Part shown: in pieces, positions 39,201 through 43,640 of the stretch
How positions within the stretch are numbered: position 1 is the stretch's first letter
Layout: each line of letters starts with the position of its first letter
Assembly: GCA_030549495.1 (NCBI GenBank)
Contig: JAUIRK010001049.1
Location: forward strand, 434,001 to 498,000
Origin: Nectonema munidae
Taxonomy: Eukaryota; Nematomorpha; Nectonematoida; Nectonematidae
Length of the DNA stretch: 64,000 nucleotides
Direction: 5' to 3'
The notes under the pieces: model-generated
The model's database searches: none
What the model was told of the DNA's origin: nothing
What the model saw: only the letters and a program-made list of their open reading frames with translations
Program-made: the position numbers and the translations under genes

Positions 39201-40985
39201 CCCTTGCAATTGTTGCGATCATGTTTCATGAATCTTTTATTATTTTTCACTTTTAATTTTACGTGATTGGAACATACCAGCATATCTCTTTTCCAACGAT
39301 TCTAGTGTACGCTATTATTTCGTTTCTCTTCTTGACGCTTAAAACAAACGCTAGCAGTCTGTAAAACAAAAATAAAGCGTTTTTCACATGAAATATCTGT
39401 CAAACCAAACATTAGGATTCCAAAAAATTTGTTACCACTTCGACAAATTTAATTCTATTAATTAAAAAGGACTCATTAGCATGCTCTAAATTAAATAAAC
39501 CTACTTTATGTAGCATTAGCATCGATCCCGTTCTAATCTGTCTTTTGTAGAGGCTTTATAGAAATGGTTTAAAGTTTCAACCTTAAAGTGATAGCCTGCA
39601 ATCATTAAAAAAATTTTACAATTTCCTGTTGTAGAGCGAGCAACTTAACTTTAATGAAAGATTAAAAAATAAAAATTAGTTGTTTAAAGTTATTAACTTT
39701 TATTTTGAACTTCATGATAAAAAATTTTTGTCATAGAATATACTCATTTAATGATAGAGATTCAATTTATAAACATTTTTTAGATTTCATTAAAAATAAA
39801 TTATCTTCAAAGCTTTAATACTAAAGTATACTTTTGATTTTATATTTCTTCTTTTTGAAATGATAGAAGAGGTGAACGTCAGGATTCTTCCATATCCCCA
39901 TCGATTCTGTTATCAAGCTTCCGAAATAAAACCTAAAAATCGAGACATCCAGTAGTCCTCGTTTATCACTAGTTTTCTCATTTTGATGGACTTTGTGAAG
40001 TGATTATGTCTCCTAGACAGACATTTTTAAATGCCTTGTTTGTTTTTTATAATTTGTAAATATTTTGTCCGAACCAAGACTAGAGCTAGGCATAAATTAT
40101 CTACAGTCGAAAGTGGAATTACCACTTTTTTGTCGCTATTACATCCATCGTAAGAATAGCCTTTCAAGACAGATCGACAGGGTCCATTAGCAAACGCTTG
40201 CATCTCGGGACAGATTTGTATTTTTACAGGAAATTCAACTTTAATACAGAACTTTAGCCAACTAATTCATCTTAAATGCACATGCGTCGGAAGGAGGGGC
40301 TGTGTCAGAACTGAGAAAAAGAATTGTTACTTAGAGTCTGGCGATTTTCATTCTTTAAATCGCTCTATCAGCTTAATTATGCATAAATATAAAAACATGC
40401 TTTATAATTAAAAATTAATTAAAAAATAAGCATCTCTGATGTACATTTGAAAATCTTTCCAAGAGTTTGCAATTCTTGAAATCGATAAAATAGATTTATT
40501 AATTGATAATAATCTGTTTGCGTTTTAATCTATTTAATAAATGTGAGTCTTAAAATTTCAGCTTTATTTACAACTAAGCACAAGCTTAGCTCTTTCGAGT
40601 GATGATGCACACACACCTTTTGAGAGATGTCGAAACGTAAATAAACAAATGGTAACAGATTATTACATACATATCATGAGTGAACAAAATGTCAAACACT
40701 TCCCTGTATGAGTATAATCGCACTCTTGTATTCCAGTTATTTCTAAGAAATATATGTAATGGCATTGTGTGTTGATGAAAAATATTCCTCAAGTTCAGCT
40801 TACGTGCTTATACACTCCCCAAAAACAGAAATGCTTTTCTGTCAAAGCTGATATCTGCGCTCGTTATACGCGTTCCTATTTTAGAAGAAATCGTGTCGAA
40901 CAAAGGAGAGAAAGAAATGATTGCCAAGCTCTTGACTCAAATCCCGGACGACAGCTGTTCTAGTGCTAGCCAACACTCCAGCTGA
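72..40985 (+). CDS. Fat-like atypical cadherin, 3' part of gene (5' end outside window)
   Basis: Large single-pass adhesion receptor of the Fat/Fat-like cadherin type; in animals such proteins act at cell contacts in planar polarity and growth control. Seen: about 30 exons joined at GT-AG sites (one GC-AG), every junction phase-consistent, total about 8.46 kb of coding sequence divisible by three. Order: about 16-17 cadherin repeats (exons to 30758), a Cys-containing linker (30817-31589), a laminin-G-like domain, three EGF repeats, one membrane helix and a three-exon cytoplasmic tail ending at TGA 40983-40985. Classic cadherin linkers such as VLDVNDNPPLF, LIDENDNAPLF and VTDVNDNPPEL occur in about half of the repeats; the others have degenerate linkers. 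The first exon in view starts mid-codon with no ATG, so the N-terminal repeats and signal peptide lie upstream. The LamG-EGF-membrane order favours Fat/Fat-like over classical cadherins, but orthology to a specific Fat is inferred. Confidence 0.85.
1421..3326. mobile_element. Small foldback MITE, split by a LINE
   Basis: Left end CGACTTTGCAAAAAGAAAAG (about 1430) and right end CTTTTCTTTTTGTAAAGTCG (about 3301-3320) are inverted copies, continuing inward for about 60 bp with mismatches. Without the LINE and one target copy the element would be about 140 bp. The outer target duplication is unclear. Confidence 0.6.
1518..3268 (+). mobile_element. LINE (RTE-like), 5'-truncated
   Basis: Flanked by a perfect 16-bp target duplication AAAGATGCGAGCGTTT (1502-1517 and 3269-3284). 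Reverse transcriptase motifs in order: KNKAPGPSGVPIEAL, MGFMPDKSTIDAIF, LFLDLERAFDRIPREEIW, GVHQGCVLSPLLF, YADDLILI; then a Cys motif (RCSGL...CRSCK) and the C-terminal RWLGHLERMD...GRPKKRWEDAVKED. The short ATG-rich 3' tail fits the RTE group, though the clade assignment is inferred. The frame carries one stop near 1785 and frameshifts near 2165 and 2530, so it is dead. The endonuclease region is missing. Confidence 0.85.
3731..3928 (+). CDS. Cadherin exon 2a
   Basis: Acceptor TTTTTATTAG at 3730, phase matched to exon 1 (a joined GAC codon). It encodes VVYSLASDN and IEQSTGNVYAGKTLS, the usual core of a cadherin repeat. I place the donor at 3929 (GTATGG). Read through, the next 75 nt are in frame and stop-free, but splicing them out restores normal repeat spacing. 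Confidence 0.7.
3929..4003 (+). other. Probable 75-nt stop-free mini-intron
   Basis: GTATGG donor, pyrimidine-rich 3' part and TATGTTCCAG acceptor; length divisible by three with no stop. Removing it joins THALFS to T-NATLIISVE, which matches cadherin strand spacing better than the read-through. Confidence 0.6.
4004..4219 (+). CDS. Cadherin exon 2b
   Basis: It encodes NATLIISVE, a degenerate linker (no DxNDN), SPQYKAFVTEED and HFRLTASA. Donor GTAAAT at 4220, leaving one base. The exon is GC-richer than the flanking introns. Confidence 0.75.
4652..5911. mobile_element. Non-autonomous hAT element
   Basis: Perfect 15-bp terminal inverted repeats CAGGGGCGCACATCC / GGATGTGCGCCCCTG and a perfect 8-bp target duplication TTCAACAC (4644-4651, 5912-5919), both diagnostic of hAT. 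There is no coding sequence. A G-run at 4667-4677 follows the left end. It contains a nested MITE. Confidence 0.9.
5080..5674. mobile_element. MULE-like MITE nested in the hAT element
   Basis: Target duplication TATATTCGAT (10 bp; 5070-5079 and 5675-5684). The ends carry inverted copies of an AAAATGCCCCCAATT motif. The right arm (about 5535-5662) holds four to five tandem copies of GGGGCATTTTTTCCTACTTT and the left arm about one and a half in the opposite sense. No coding capacity. Confidence 0.8.
7249..7296 (+). CDS. Cadherin exon 3 (short, donor uncertain)
   Basis: Acceptor TGTCCACAG. It encodes AYVMLSIKLTQSIFR, joining HFRLTASAD in a normal repeat context. The better-looking donor GTATCA at 7310 gives the wrong phase for exon 4; GTGACA at 7297 (or GTCGTG at 7294) keeps the frame. 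The 3' boundary is therefore tentative. Confidence 0.45.
7390..7613 (+). CDS. Cadherin exon 4
   Basis: It encodes STTNVTIDREKFANFRLVVQ and the canonical linker VLDVNDNPPLF, then the start of the next repeat (MYTCSLLVDSELGTLLFK). Donor GTGACA in phase 0. Confidence 0.8.
7614..8792. other. Intron, no feature seen
   Basis: AT-rich intron between cadherin exons 4 and 5. I see no exon, inverted repeats or conserved protein fragment. Confidence 0.5.
8793..8970 (+). CDS. Cadherin exon 5
   Basis: It encodes VKAKDVDEGENSKISYKIL and INSQTGVIYLSKRIN, ending in EAKDSG: a textbook repeat core (xAxDxDxGxN, TGxIxL). Acceptor ACATTTTAG, donor GTTAAA, one base carried over. Confidence 0.85.
9540..9860 (+). 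mobile_element. Degenerate LINE 3' fragment (possible)
   Basis: A purine-rich block in the intron before exon 6 that reads, with breaks, like the C-terminal RRLRFxxHVLRxE segment seen in LINEs. It is too decayed to classify. Confidence 0.3.
10218..10454 (+). CDS. Cadherin exon 6
   Basis: Acceptor GATTTTTTTAG. It begins by completing the DSG-LSPLSS motif, then a degenerate linker FVNELHPFF and ENTSQPFQLTFLT. Donor GTATTT at 10455 leaves one base that fits exon 7. It is clearly GC-richer than surrounding DNA. Confidence 0.75.
10455..11676. other. Intron, no feature seen
   Basis: AT-rich intron between exons 6 and 7 with no recognisable element. The block at 10920-11040 is less AT-rich but has no convincing frame. 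Confidence 0.4.
11677..11842 (+). CDS. Cadherin exon 7
   Basis: Acceptor ATATATCTTAG, donor GTAAGG. It encodes ELSFLLKNAHTKLQKEYNNV and IQIHFDRNEE. It closes a repeat whose calcium linker has been lost. Two bases are carried into exon 8. Confidence 0.75.
12012..12396. mobile_element. Foldback MITE family A, copy 1
   Basis: 385 bp with a 9-bp target duplication ACTAAATAG (12003-12011, 12397-12405). The ends read CTAGGTAAATTCACCGAC and, inverted, GTGAATTTACCGGATACG. Both arms are built from tandem copies of a 15-16 bp unit, GTCAATTCACCGATGT, pointing inward. Copy 2 lies at 60323-60610 in the opposite orientation, and the asymmetric outer tips (CTAG- versus CGTATCC-) match between copies. Confidence 0.9.
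13259..13427 (+). CDS. Cadherin exon 8
   Basis: Acceptor CTTTTTTTCTAG. It encodes TMYSIKLYENVEVGSSIFNI, a repeat start with the usual ExVxVG pattern, then FHFCLIPLPSNINYTS. Donor GTACCT; only a 51-nt intron separates it from exon 9. Confidence 0.75.
13479..13677 (+). CDS. Cadherin exon 9
   Basis: It encodes YHFKLIAKDEQ and the canonical linker ILDVNDNKPFF, then RFYAEIADNSVN. Donor GTAATT leaves one base (G) that completes Gly with exon 10. Confidence 0.85.
13678..14359. other. Intron, no feature seen
   Basis: AT-rich intron between exons 9 and 10; nothing recognised. Confidence 0.5.
14360..14685 (+). CDS. Cadherin exon 10
   Basis: It encodes GQFITKLSALDADE, LFRLDSESGALYLQNFN and LLNVTVSDGKFFSSAVVEV. 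The linker that should follow is replaced by a hydrophobic stretch without DxNDN before SEESPVGTLALQ. Confidence 0.85.
14740..15054 (+). CDS. Cadherin exon 11
   Basis: It follows a 54-nt intron. It encodes DDYVQFSLNGQYANDFFGID, a repeat core ending in the partly degenerate linker NVTDVSDALPHF, then SQDLRVGSLLLE. Phase 0 at both ends. Confidence 0.85.
15055..15392. other. Intron, no feature seen
   Basis: AT-rich intron between exons 11 and 12; nothing recognised. Confidence 0.5.
15393..15719 (+). CDS. Cadherin exon 12
   Basis: It encodes VRASTFVHGACDFLSNNIRY, NNVNGKISLKKSLRDFES and NFHVKAWDKRDSNKISRVPV. The linker reads LVKSKEEIPLF, so the calcium-binding acidic residues are absent. Donor GTAATT in phase 0. 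Confidence 0.8.
15774..16181 (+). CDS. Cadherin exon 13
   Basis: It follows a 54-nt intron. It encodes FEFYVTENNAVNVTVG, GEIITTRTIDREK and the canonical linker VIDLNDNVPSF, then MESVHVGYEIVK. A complete repeat plus the start of the next. Confidence 0.85.
16276..16573 (+). CDS. Cadherin exon 14, ends at a GC donor
   Basis: It encodes LSAYDSDFGANANLTYAIES, VSARDHGLPSLSSNLSL and the linker ILDINNHPPFF, ending LLENSPP. The only in-phase donor is CAG|GCAAGT, a strong GC-type site; joining to exon 15 gives ENSPPG-AVVFTG, the expected cadherin motif. Confidence 0.85.
16574..17372 (+). other. GC-AG intron
   Basis: Starts GCAAGT after CAG and ends TTACTCTTAG. A GC donor with otherwise ideal consensus is the recognised minor class of U2 introns. 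No mobile element seen inside. Confidence 0.75.
17373..17653 (+). CDS. Cadherin exon 15
   Basis: It encodes AVVFTGLKAFDLDDSSN, NERNGTITTSP, VVSDSKFSTYTTLIITI and the linker TDENDNFPVCEFE. Donor GTTCCA is weak but phase 0 fits exon 16. Confidence 0.8.
18089..18107. repeat. (TTG)n microsatellite
   Basis: About six perfect TTG units in the intron between exons 15 and 16. Confidence 0.9.
18200..19250 (-). mobile_element. LINE reverse transcriptase remnant
   Basis: On the minus strand the segment 19000-18850 reads VSGLKQCCALAPSLF, a damaged form of the GVKQGCVLAPTLF motif, followed by IDKLSQRTL and, near 18500-18400, a HLLYGSE block like the LINE VLSxLLYGSE motif. Several stops and frame changes make it a fossil. 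It probably belongs to the same element as the endonuclease piece at 20100-20500. Confidence 0.6.
19260..20140 (-). mobile_element. Penelope-like element remnant
   Basis: Minus-strand frames contain YDVESLFTKTPRDKAFEI, IFQFNDNGYKGFFMG and, further on, NKLEILNSLRTLHQVQP and KRRIYESLLIEEHP. These match the reverse transcriptase (SyDVtSLFTnvP, FxFNxxxYxQxxGxxMGS) and downstream region of Penelope-like elements. Broken; it lies between two pieces that look like one LINE. Confidence 0.65.
20100..20640 (-). mobile_element. LINE endonuclease fragment (minus strand)
   Basis: Reads GMTLRVALTDGKNLNLISV then APTLDS and NETK, matching the RIMTLRLPL...ISVYAPTLDSxDExK segment of a common LINE endonuclease. 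GC-richer than the neighbourhood. The 120-residue plus-strand frame over the same bases (20151-20513) has no recognisable domain and is probably its shadow. Confidence 0.55.
20931..21078 (+). CDS. Cadherin exon 16
   Basis: Acceptor TATTCTCTCTAG. It encodes TTFNLTENVSNGSKIGHIQA, SDVDILDNGKLRYFIN and PFRIDPLT. Donor GTATAT leaves one base (G). Confidence 0.85.
21582..21646 (+). CDS. Candidate alternative or relic cadherin exon
   Basis: Acceptor TTTTAAACAG has the same phase as exon 17. It encodes KRGIYHSEGASYKLDDKRTY, which resembles the TG-x-I-(x)n-LDxExxY segment of a cadherin repeat, and the frame stays open with cadherin-like spacing (CCINVYD) past the donor-like GTATGT at 21647. Exon 17 already supplies this segment, and including both breaks the frame. 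It may be a mutually exclusive exon, a remnant of a lost repeat, or chance. Confidence 0.35.
22224..22457 (+). CDS. Cadherin exon 17
   Basis: It joins exon 16 as PLTG-NIFSNGTLDYEEEAFY, then the canonical linker LIDENDNAPLF and VKEGSIVGKVTAIDKDSG. An acceptor 45 nt upstream (22178) is in the same phase but would add HPFPKMRIKRSVYLG, which fits the repeat less well. Confidence 0.85.
22458..22508 (+). other. Probable 51-nt stop-free mini-intron
   Basis: GTAAGG donor and TTTATTTTCAG acceptor, length divisible by three, no stop in frame. Splicing gives IDKDSG-VNGKVLYKIE, the normal cadherin DxDxGxNG motif; read-through would insert 17 residues into a calcium-binding loop. The neighbouring intron between exons 8 and 9 is also 51 nt. 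Confidence 0.75.
22509..22661 (+). CDS. Cadherin exon 18
   Basis: It encodes VNGKVLYKIELENDYDTF, VDVHSGVVRMHKDVDLKK and FTITAFDQ. Donor GTAATT leaves one base; joining to exon 19 gives AFDQG-TPSL, a standard strand motif. Confidence 0.85.
22988..23215 (+). CDS. Cadherin exon 19
   Basis: It encodes TPSLFTSTRAWLATPDAQKF, then APAFHKKIYKFMISENS, the start of the next repeat, and VAFSLLEESADDVVSV. Donor GTAAAA at 23216 is chosen because it alone keeps the frame into exon 20. Confidence 0.8.
23282..23496 (+). CDS. Cadherin exon 20
   Basis: It encodes EVTLIKSLDYEISRNVTRVV and the canonical linker VMNVNDNAPVF, then EYFVSIPENSSHPRLILV. Donor GTAATT in phase 0. A 5.4-kb intron with a hAT-like transposon follows. 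Confidence 0.85.
23497..26002. other. Left part of the 5.4-kb cadherin intron
   Basis: AT-rich. A minus-strand frame of 92 codons at 25122-25400 has no recognisable motif. No other element seen before the hAT-like transposon. Confidence 0.4.
26003..28534 (+). mobile_element. hAT-like DNA transposon, apparently complete
   Basis: 12-bp perfect terminal inverted repeats TAGGGTAATTCC / GGAATTACCCTA; the similarity continues inward as an A-run and TGACAC. The flanks ACGCACAC and ACGCATTT share 5 of 8 positions, as expected of an aged 8-bp target duplication. It carries one long uninterrupted frame and lies in a cadherin intron in the sense direction. Confidence 0.8.
26450..28291 (+). CDS. hAT-like transposase, uninterrupted 613-residue frame
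   Basis: Begins ATG after an AT-rich leader of about 450 bp. The N-terminal third is basic, consistent with DNA binding; a Ser tract at about residues 199-223 is coded by a (TCA)n/(TCT)n microsatellite (about 27045-27120). The core reads FCLQFDGKKLKG (first Asp), MIICDTTATNTGRHGG (second Asp), IGCQHHVLDLILKH (hAT CxxH-like block) and HQARWNSRGIYAL. This is the RNase-H-like order of hAT-related transposases. I recall related proteins in many arthropod genomes but cannot check. A C-terminal hAT dimerisation motif is not obvious. The unbroken frame suggests recent activity or selection. Confidence 0.75.
   Translation: MSSKNSSLKTESKKFIWQKNFTYNSKQKRKGSIPLLESISKLIRMPTNCQILGNFKFLYGQMKSKEERIKHILGEIQFLWDHTLNFPLLSKSQIRKKLGNLIQLEIKNRKRQSEKFVSVILPQVFDVTNVTGFWKCKEDKVFYETQIQSRGKVGYSTLREAPSTSIHPSKKYSIQNPISHNSSQVEDNSSFSNDKVSPFSPSSSSSSYSSSCSSSFFSSSSSSKLQEPKFKRGSTKTASVLFYKNSVSTNKVHQILTTIRNEGLDISVPTQSSIWKKVIKDRRAMKSKILNFLMNTSDSFCLQFDGKKLKGVEHQVVLLKNQNYEMKLGILKCESGSARAIFKEMEKLIDNYNVWKNISMIICDTTATNTGRHGGVIKMLKDRVSELGYPEPQYIGCQHHVLDLILKHVLNYYFQDKSTKPQLNYFFVDAIMNNYANLQRDYNFSALDETPQYQNPGWRDDFKFLYELCMAFNHFKHTSKLPRIKWRKLPSLHQARWNSRGIYALMTFFLLPKYRDLLYIPCDFISTYWAQAWFHSQHYDDEVYQKLLTGVETVRCNKALNCLNTHWKNEESKLDISRSNQNAERAVKLMEELYKNSKKIDYLNMKFIGKNNF
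28910..29209 (+). CDS. Cadherin exon 21
   Basis: It encodes AKANDKDALGAVSNISYKLL, SLTSPLDRESKARYTFYILA, SDNGLPSELASYCKVVI and the linker VTDVNDNPPEL. Phase 0 at both ends, donor GTAATT. Confidence 0.85.
29210..29966. other. Intron with a poly-C run
   Basis: Intron between exons 21 and 22; a homopolymer of about 12 C lies at 29769-29780. No coding element seen. Confidence 0.5.
29967..30158 (+). CDS. Cadherin exon 22
   Basis: Acceptor CTATGTTTTAG. It encodes KISAKLVYRFKAEDLDSEAN and LFRLKSNGLLILKP. Donor GTATGC; a 57-nt intron separates it from exon 23. Confidence 0.8.
30216..30758 (+). CDS. Cadherin exon 23 (last, degenerate repeats)
   Basis: It encodes FTIHDSGRPRLSTNYSFTVN, which closes one repeat, then a poorly conserved repeat (FHITRDSGKLYSKRK, YKIKVNISNQEAFKIHK) without DxNDN linkers, and the start of the membrane-proximal region (EILVLEGIHIDNYTLQSH). 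Donor GTAAGC, phase 0. Confidence 0.8.
30817..31057 (+). CDS. Cadherin exon 24, membrane-proximal linker
   Basis: It follows a 58-nt intron and is open from its first codon. It encodes NVNIIGVYPGIDGLKRKLHI and ends DAYLETPLCYKSNICPPS. The layout recalls the Fat region between the last cadherin repeat and the first cysteine-rich module. Donor GTTCAA is weak. Confidence 0.65.
31399..31589 (+). CDS. Cadherin exon 25, cysteine-rich linker
   Basis: Acceptor CTTTTTCTAAG and donor GTAATT. It is the only block in the long interval that takes one base from exon 24 and hands phase 0 to exon 26. It encodes RCNEKTVLDFEKLQNLF and YSCNCSNAELITNCSKIS; the cysteines continue those of exon 24. Confidence 0.65.
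32790..32936. repeat. 49-bp unit repeated three times
   Basis: Three head-to-tail copies starting GAGGTCA at 32790, 32839 and 32888, nearly identical. They lie within the LINE remnant, so the expansion followed the insertion. Confidence 0.9.
33059..33201 (-). mobile_element. tRNA-derived SINE, copy 1
   Basis: On the minus strand the head has an A-box-like TTGGTTTAGATGATGGACTC and a B box CTGGGTTCGATTC, and the body ends with CAATGAAAACAC and GTGGTACCTTTAC. The same layout occurs at 46312-46460. It is inserted in the LINE remnant. Confidence 0.7.
34168..34188. repeat. (TA)n microsatellite
   Basis: About ten TA units. Confidence 0.85.
34600..34930 (-). mobile_element. Penelope-like GIY-YIG endonuclease fragment
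   Basis: Minus strand reads NKVYPYNCKCSSTYIGRTSK then a basic segment with HKLESVVKHLIP; the Y...C.C...YIGRT arrangement is the GIY-YIG signature found at the C-terminus of Penelope-like elements. Fragment only. Confidence 0.55.
35285..37082 (+). CDS. Cadherin exon 26: LamG-like domain, three EGFs, membrane helix, tail start
   Basis: A 1.8-kb exon. The first 215 or so codons form a divergent laminin-G-like domain ending in the typical LRSFFGCLFNFTL. Three EGF repeats follow (about 35940-36340) with patterns CLNSGRCLRK...CSCLSPFIGESC, CRTCPAHAFC...CICP and CGKHGKCVSN...CICEYLYFGRFC. A membrane helix (LLYIMILPILMLLVPFLLI, about 36390-36470) and a basic stop-transfer KCRKSRSSS come next, then about 200 residues of Ser/Asn-rich cytoplasmic tail. 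I end the exon at a perfect GTGAGT donor (37083); without splicing the frame adds EFNYFCKNIST and stops. Confidence 0.85.
37394..37528 (+). repeat. 135-bp direct duplication, copy 1
   Basis: Begins TACATTCATCAACTTCAGC and matches 38121-38255 base for base except for two substitutions that I can see, with no gaps. The flanks differ. Confidence 0.9.
38121..38255 (+). repeat. 135-bp direct duplication, copy 2
   Basis: Second copy, 727 bp downstream in the same cadherin tail intron. About 98-99% identity points to a recent event. Confidence 0.9.
38758..39087 (+). CDS. Cadherin exon 27, cytoplasmic tail
   Basis: Acceptor TTTTGTTTAG, donor GTAAAA. It joins exon 26 as QKQLLR-EKDENLILRNTDAF. The product is basic and Ser-rich (FARVTFKLSQRSLDKAPKGS, VRRSLLSLND), with several possible basophilic kinase sites. 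Its GC content is far above the flanking introns. Confidence 0.8.
39088..40884. other. Intron, no feature seen
   Basis: AT-rich intron between the last two cadherin tail exons; nothing recognised on either strand. Confidence 0.5.
40885..40985 (+). CDS. Cadherin exon 28, C-terminus
   Basis: Acceptor CCTATTTTAG, with the required two-base phase. It encodes EEIVSNKGEKEMIAKLLTQI then PDDSCSSASQHSS and TGA. The phase match and the end of the open frame make this the likely C-terminus. Confidence 0.7.
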
Positions 40986-41490
40986 TCGTGCTCTTCACGT
41001 AGCACCCCTCGCGAACACTTAACCTTCTAGTCAAATGAGTCGAGCCAGCACTCTCCCGTTTCTCCACAGCGCATTTGACGAGCGTTGCTCTGCACGCCTC
41101 CTCTATCGCGCAACAGATCCAATGCGCATTCCAGTATCTCTCCTTCTCCCAACATTCCAGCATCTTCACAAAAGGGTGTTTCAATAATCAACTTTTATGG
41201 AAGAAAGATGTTGCAGATTTATTTATTATATACCTCGTAGATGAATACAAATATATTTTTGCAAGTTTTTATATACCTTTCCTTTACATATATTTTTATA
41301 CTATCTTGTTAATTCTATTCCTACCATATTTATTAATGTGCACTCACTGTCTTTGATACATTGAGTGTCTCTCATTTTTTAAGTGTAAAGCATTTGCAAT
41401 ATTTTTATATTTACATCACGTACTTTTTAAAAGTTTAATTTTGTCAAAAATTGTAAAATAACTTTAGTTTAATAAAAAAAGTGATATCAA
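40986..41490 (+). other. Cadherin 3' UTR with a GC-rich first 200 nt
   Basis: AATAAA at 41471-41476 is a plausible poly(A) signal. The first 200 nt are unusually GC-rich for non-coding DNA here and, in the frame of exon 28, read as Ser/Pro-rich blocks (SSRSTPREHLTF, SNESSQHSPVSPQRI, NAHSSISPSPNIPASSQ) separated by stops at 40983, about 41029 and about 41077. They look like former tail sequence or a read-through extension. Confidence 0.45.
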
Positions 41491-41984
41491 TTTAAATGTT
41501 TGCTTAATCCTACTTTTGAGTGGGAGAGCACCATTGATATCATACGTACAGAAAGAATGATGCCATTATACCAAATATTAGTCATCTTAGATGCTACCGC
41601 CCTCAAATACAATGCGTTGAAAGGAATGACAAGACAAAAGGGTGAAAAAAGTTGTCATCTCTTAATTACTCCTCAAAGAGTGACAAATCAAAGGTTTAGT
41701 TCATCTGTTTGTTACTTAGTTTTTCGATTAGATGGATGTACATTTGTTAGTTAGTTTGTTGACTAATTCGTTGATTTGTCATTTCAATCATTTCAATTTC
41801 CATATTTTTGGCGCTCTTTTGTCATACACTCCTTTGATCATTATAATCCTTCTGAAATATGTGTTCTTACCACTCTAGAACGGTATCTTATGAAATTTCA
41901 ATTATGACCTTAAAATACTTCTTAAAAGAGCAACATAAAGTTTTGCTCTAAAAAAATAAAACATAACTATTTGGTTTGATATAA

Positions 41985-43640
41985 CAAGTGTCATTACCTG
42001 AAACAGGAACGGATAACTTACAGAGAGAATGAACAGTTCTACTTTTCCTAACAAAGTGGCAGCAATTCCTGTCCAAGCACAAGTATTGATATTTAGATTA
42101 CGGCCAATATTTTTTTAATGATGTGAAAGTCTTACCTGTGCCACCTGGACCATCAATATAGAATACATTAGCTGAAAATTTGCCATTTTTTCTAAGGAAC
42201 CGATGACTGAATCTGCAACAGAAATCTGTCCAGGGTTAAGAATAGTTCTTATATTAGCAGCTTTTTTTCGTTTGTTGAATGTTAGGAAGATATCCAATTA
42301 AGTAAAGAAAATGAATTCCTTATTTGTGAAGGTCAACCATTCTGTCATAGTGCAAACCCACAAACTGTCACCTACTAATAAATTACGTGTAATACAGGCT
42401 CTCCTAAAAGTTGAATAGACAGTTCGACTATTATATGTTTTTAAATACGCATAAGATGTGGCGCCAGGTAAGTGCAAAAGTAGAATGGGAAGAAAGTATC
42501 TCTCACCTGGCATTATACATCCTACTTACTACTTTTTCACCACCACCCTGTTAAATTGTCCATTTTTCTCCGTACTTTTGAAGACATGCTGATTTGTAAT
42601 ATCGGTGTAGAGGTACTGTAACATGGTATGCTGAGCACTAGAAAGAGCGCAATTTTCTTTTCTAAAATAAATTCTTTGTTGATTAGGAAGATGTAATGGA
42701 AGTCTGATAATGTTATGTAGGAAAAGCAAATAAACGCCAAGCTGTTAAGTAGGCGAAACATATCTGGCATCTAAATAAGTTTTAATTTCATCATGGTCAA
42801 TGCGTTCATTAATTTCAACATGGGCAGTTTTGATACTAACCCAAGCTTCTAAATTTATATGAGCCTGAGAGAGAAAGGGGTTATAAGGGACAACCCATAT
42901 GTTATCTAATTCAACATTCCTGATAGTGACTATGTGGCCGTTATCTGGTCTAAAATAGTACGCTGATTAAAATCGTTGGGATAATCTTTAATGCAAGTTC
43001 CATCTTGCATACATGGTGATGAATTGTTCAAATGTCCACATGGAGCATGGATCATGCAAGATTTAATTATTTCAAAGTTCGGGTCTTCGTGAGAATTTGG
43101 AATTAGTGCGGATATAAGAGTGTCAATATCATCTGCATTAAACAATTTAAAATCATTACTTAGATGTAAGTGCATGTGAACATGAGGAAGTCCTCTTTTT
43201 TGGAACTCAATAACATCTACGTGGCCACAAATAACACCAAAAACACCATTCTTTATGTCATTCTTTAAAGTTTCAACTTTTAGTTTGAAAACGCGTAAAA
43301 TCAAATCGAGTCTGTCAGAAATAGTTTGACCGGGTAATAAATTTTCAACAATTTCTGGCCATTTTGGATCACATGTAAATGTTAAAAAAGATCAGGTTTG
43401 CCATTTTTAGCCACAAGCGGCATCGCGTAAAGATATAATTGATGCATTTGACGTGAAAATCGTTGAAAAGTTGATGAGACGTAAATTACGATCATCAGCA
43501 GTACTTTGAAGATGGTCTACCAAACTTGATAAATTTCTTCTCTAAGTTGAGTTTGATTATTTCGAATAAAAGAAAGGTGTTGACCTTGAACTTTGACATA
43601 GGCACGCCTCCTTTGCACGCTTTACTTTTTTACGTAGTGC
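41985..43640 (-). mobile_element. Helitron Rep/helicase remnant
   Basis: Minus-strand order matches Helitron proteins: QHLSFIRNNQTQLREEIYQ (about 43580), GKPDLFLTFTCDPKWPEI (about 43400), VIEFQKRGLPHVHMHLHL with the HxH metal-binding motif (about 43220), CGHLNNSSPCMQDGTC, then IKTYLDARYVSP, NIIRLPLHLPNQQRIYF (about 42690), GERYFLPILLLHLPGATSY (about 42500) and the helicase Walker A FYIDGPGGTGKTF (about 42150). The segment with the catalytic two-tyrosine motif, expected between VEIN and DEIKTYLDARYV (about 42800), is missing. Several stops and frameshifts; both ends absent. Confidence 0.85.

Noticed and set aside
40966-41184. 72-codon minus-strand frame
   Set aside because: Overlaps the GC-rich sequence after the cadherin stop; the plus strand gives a better explanation.
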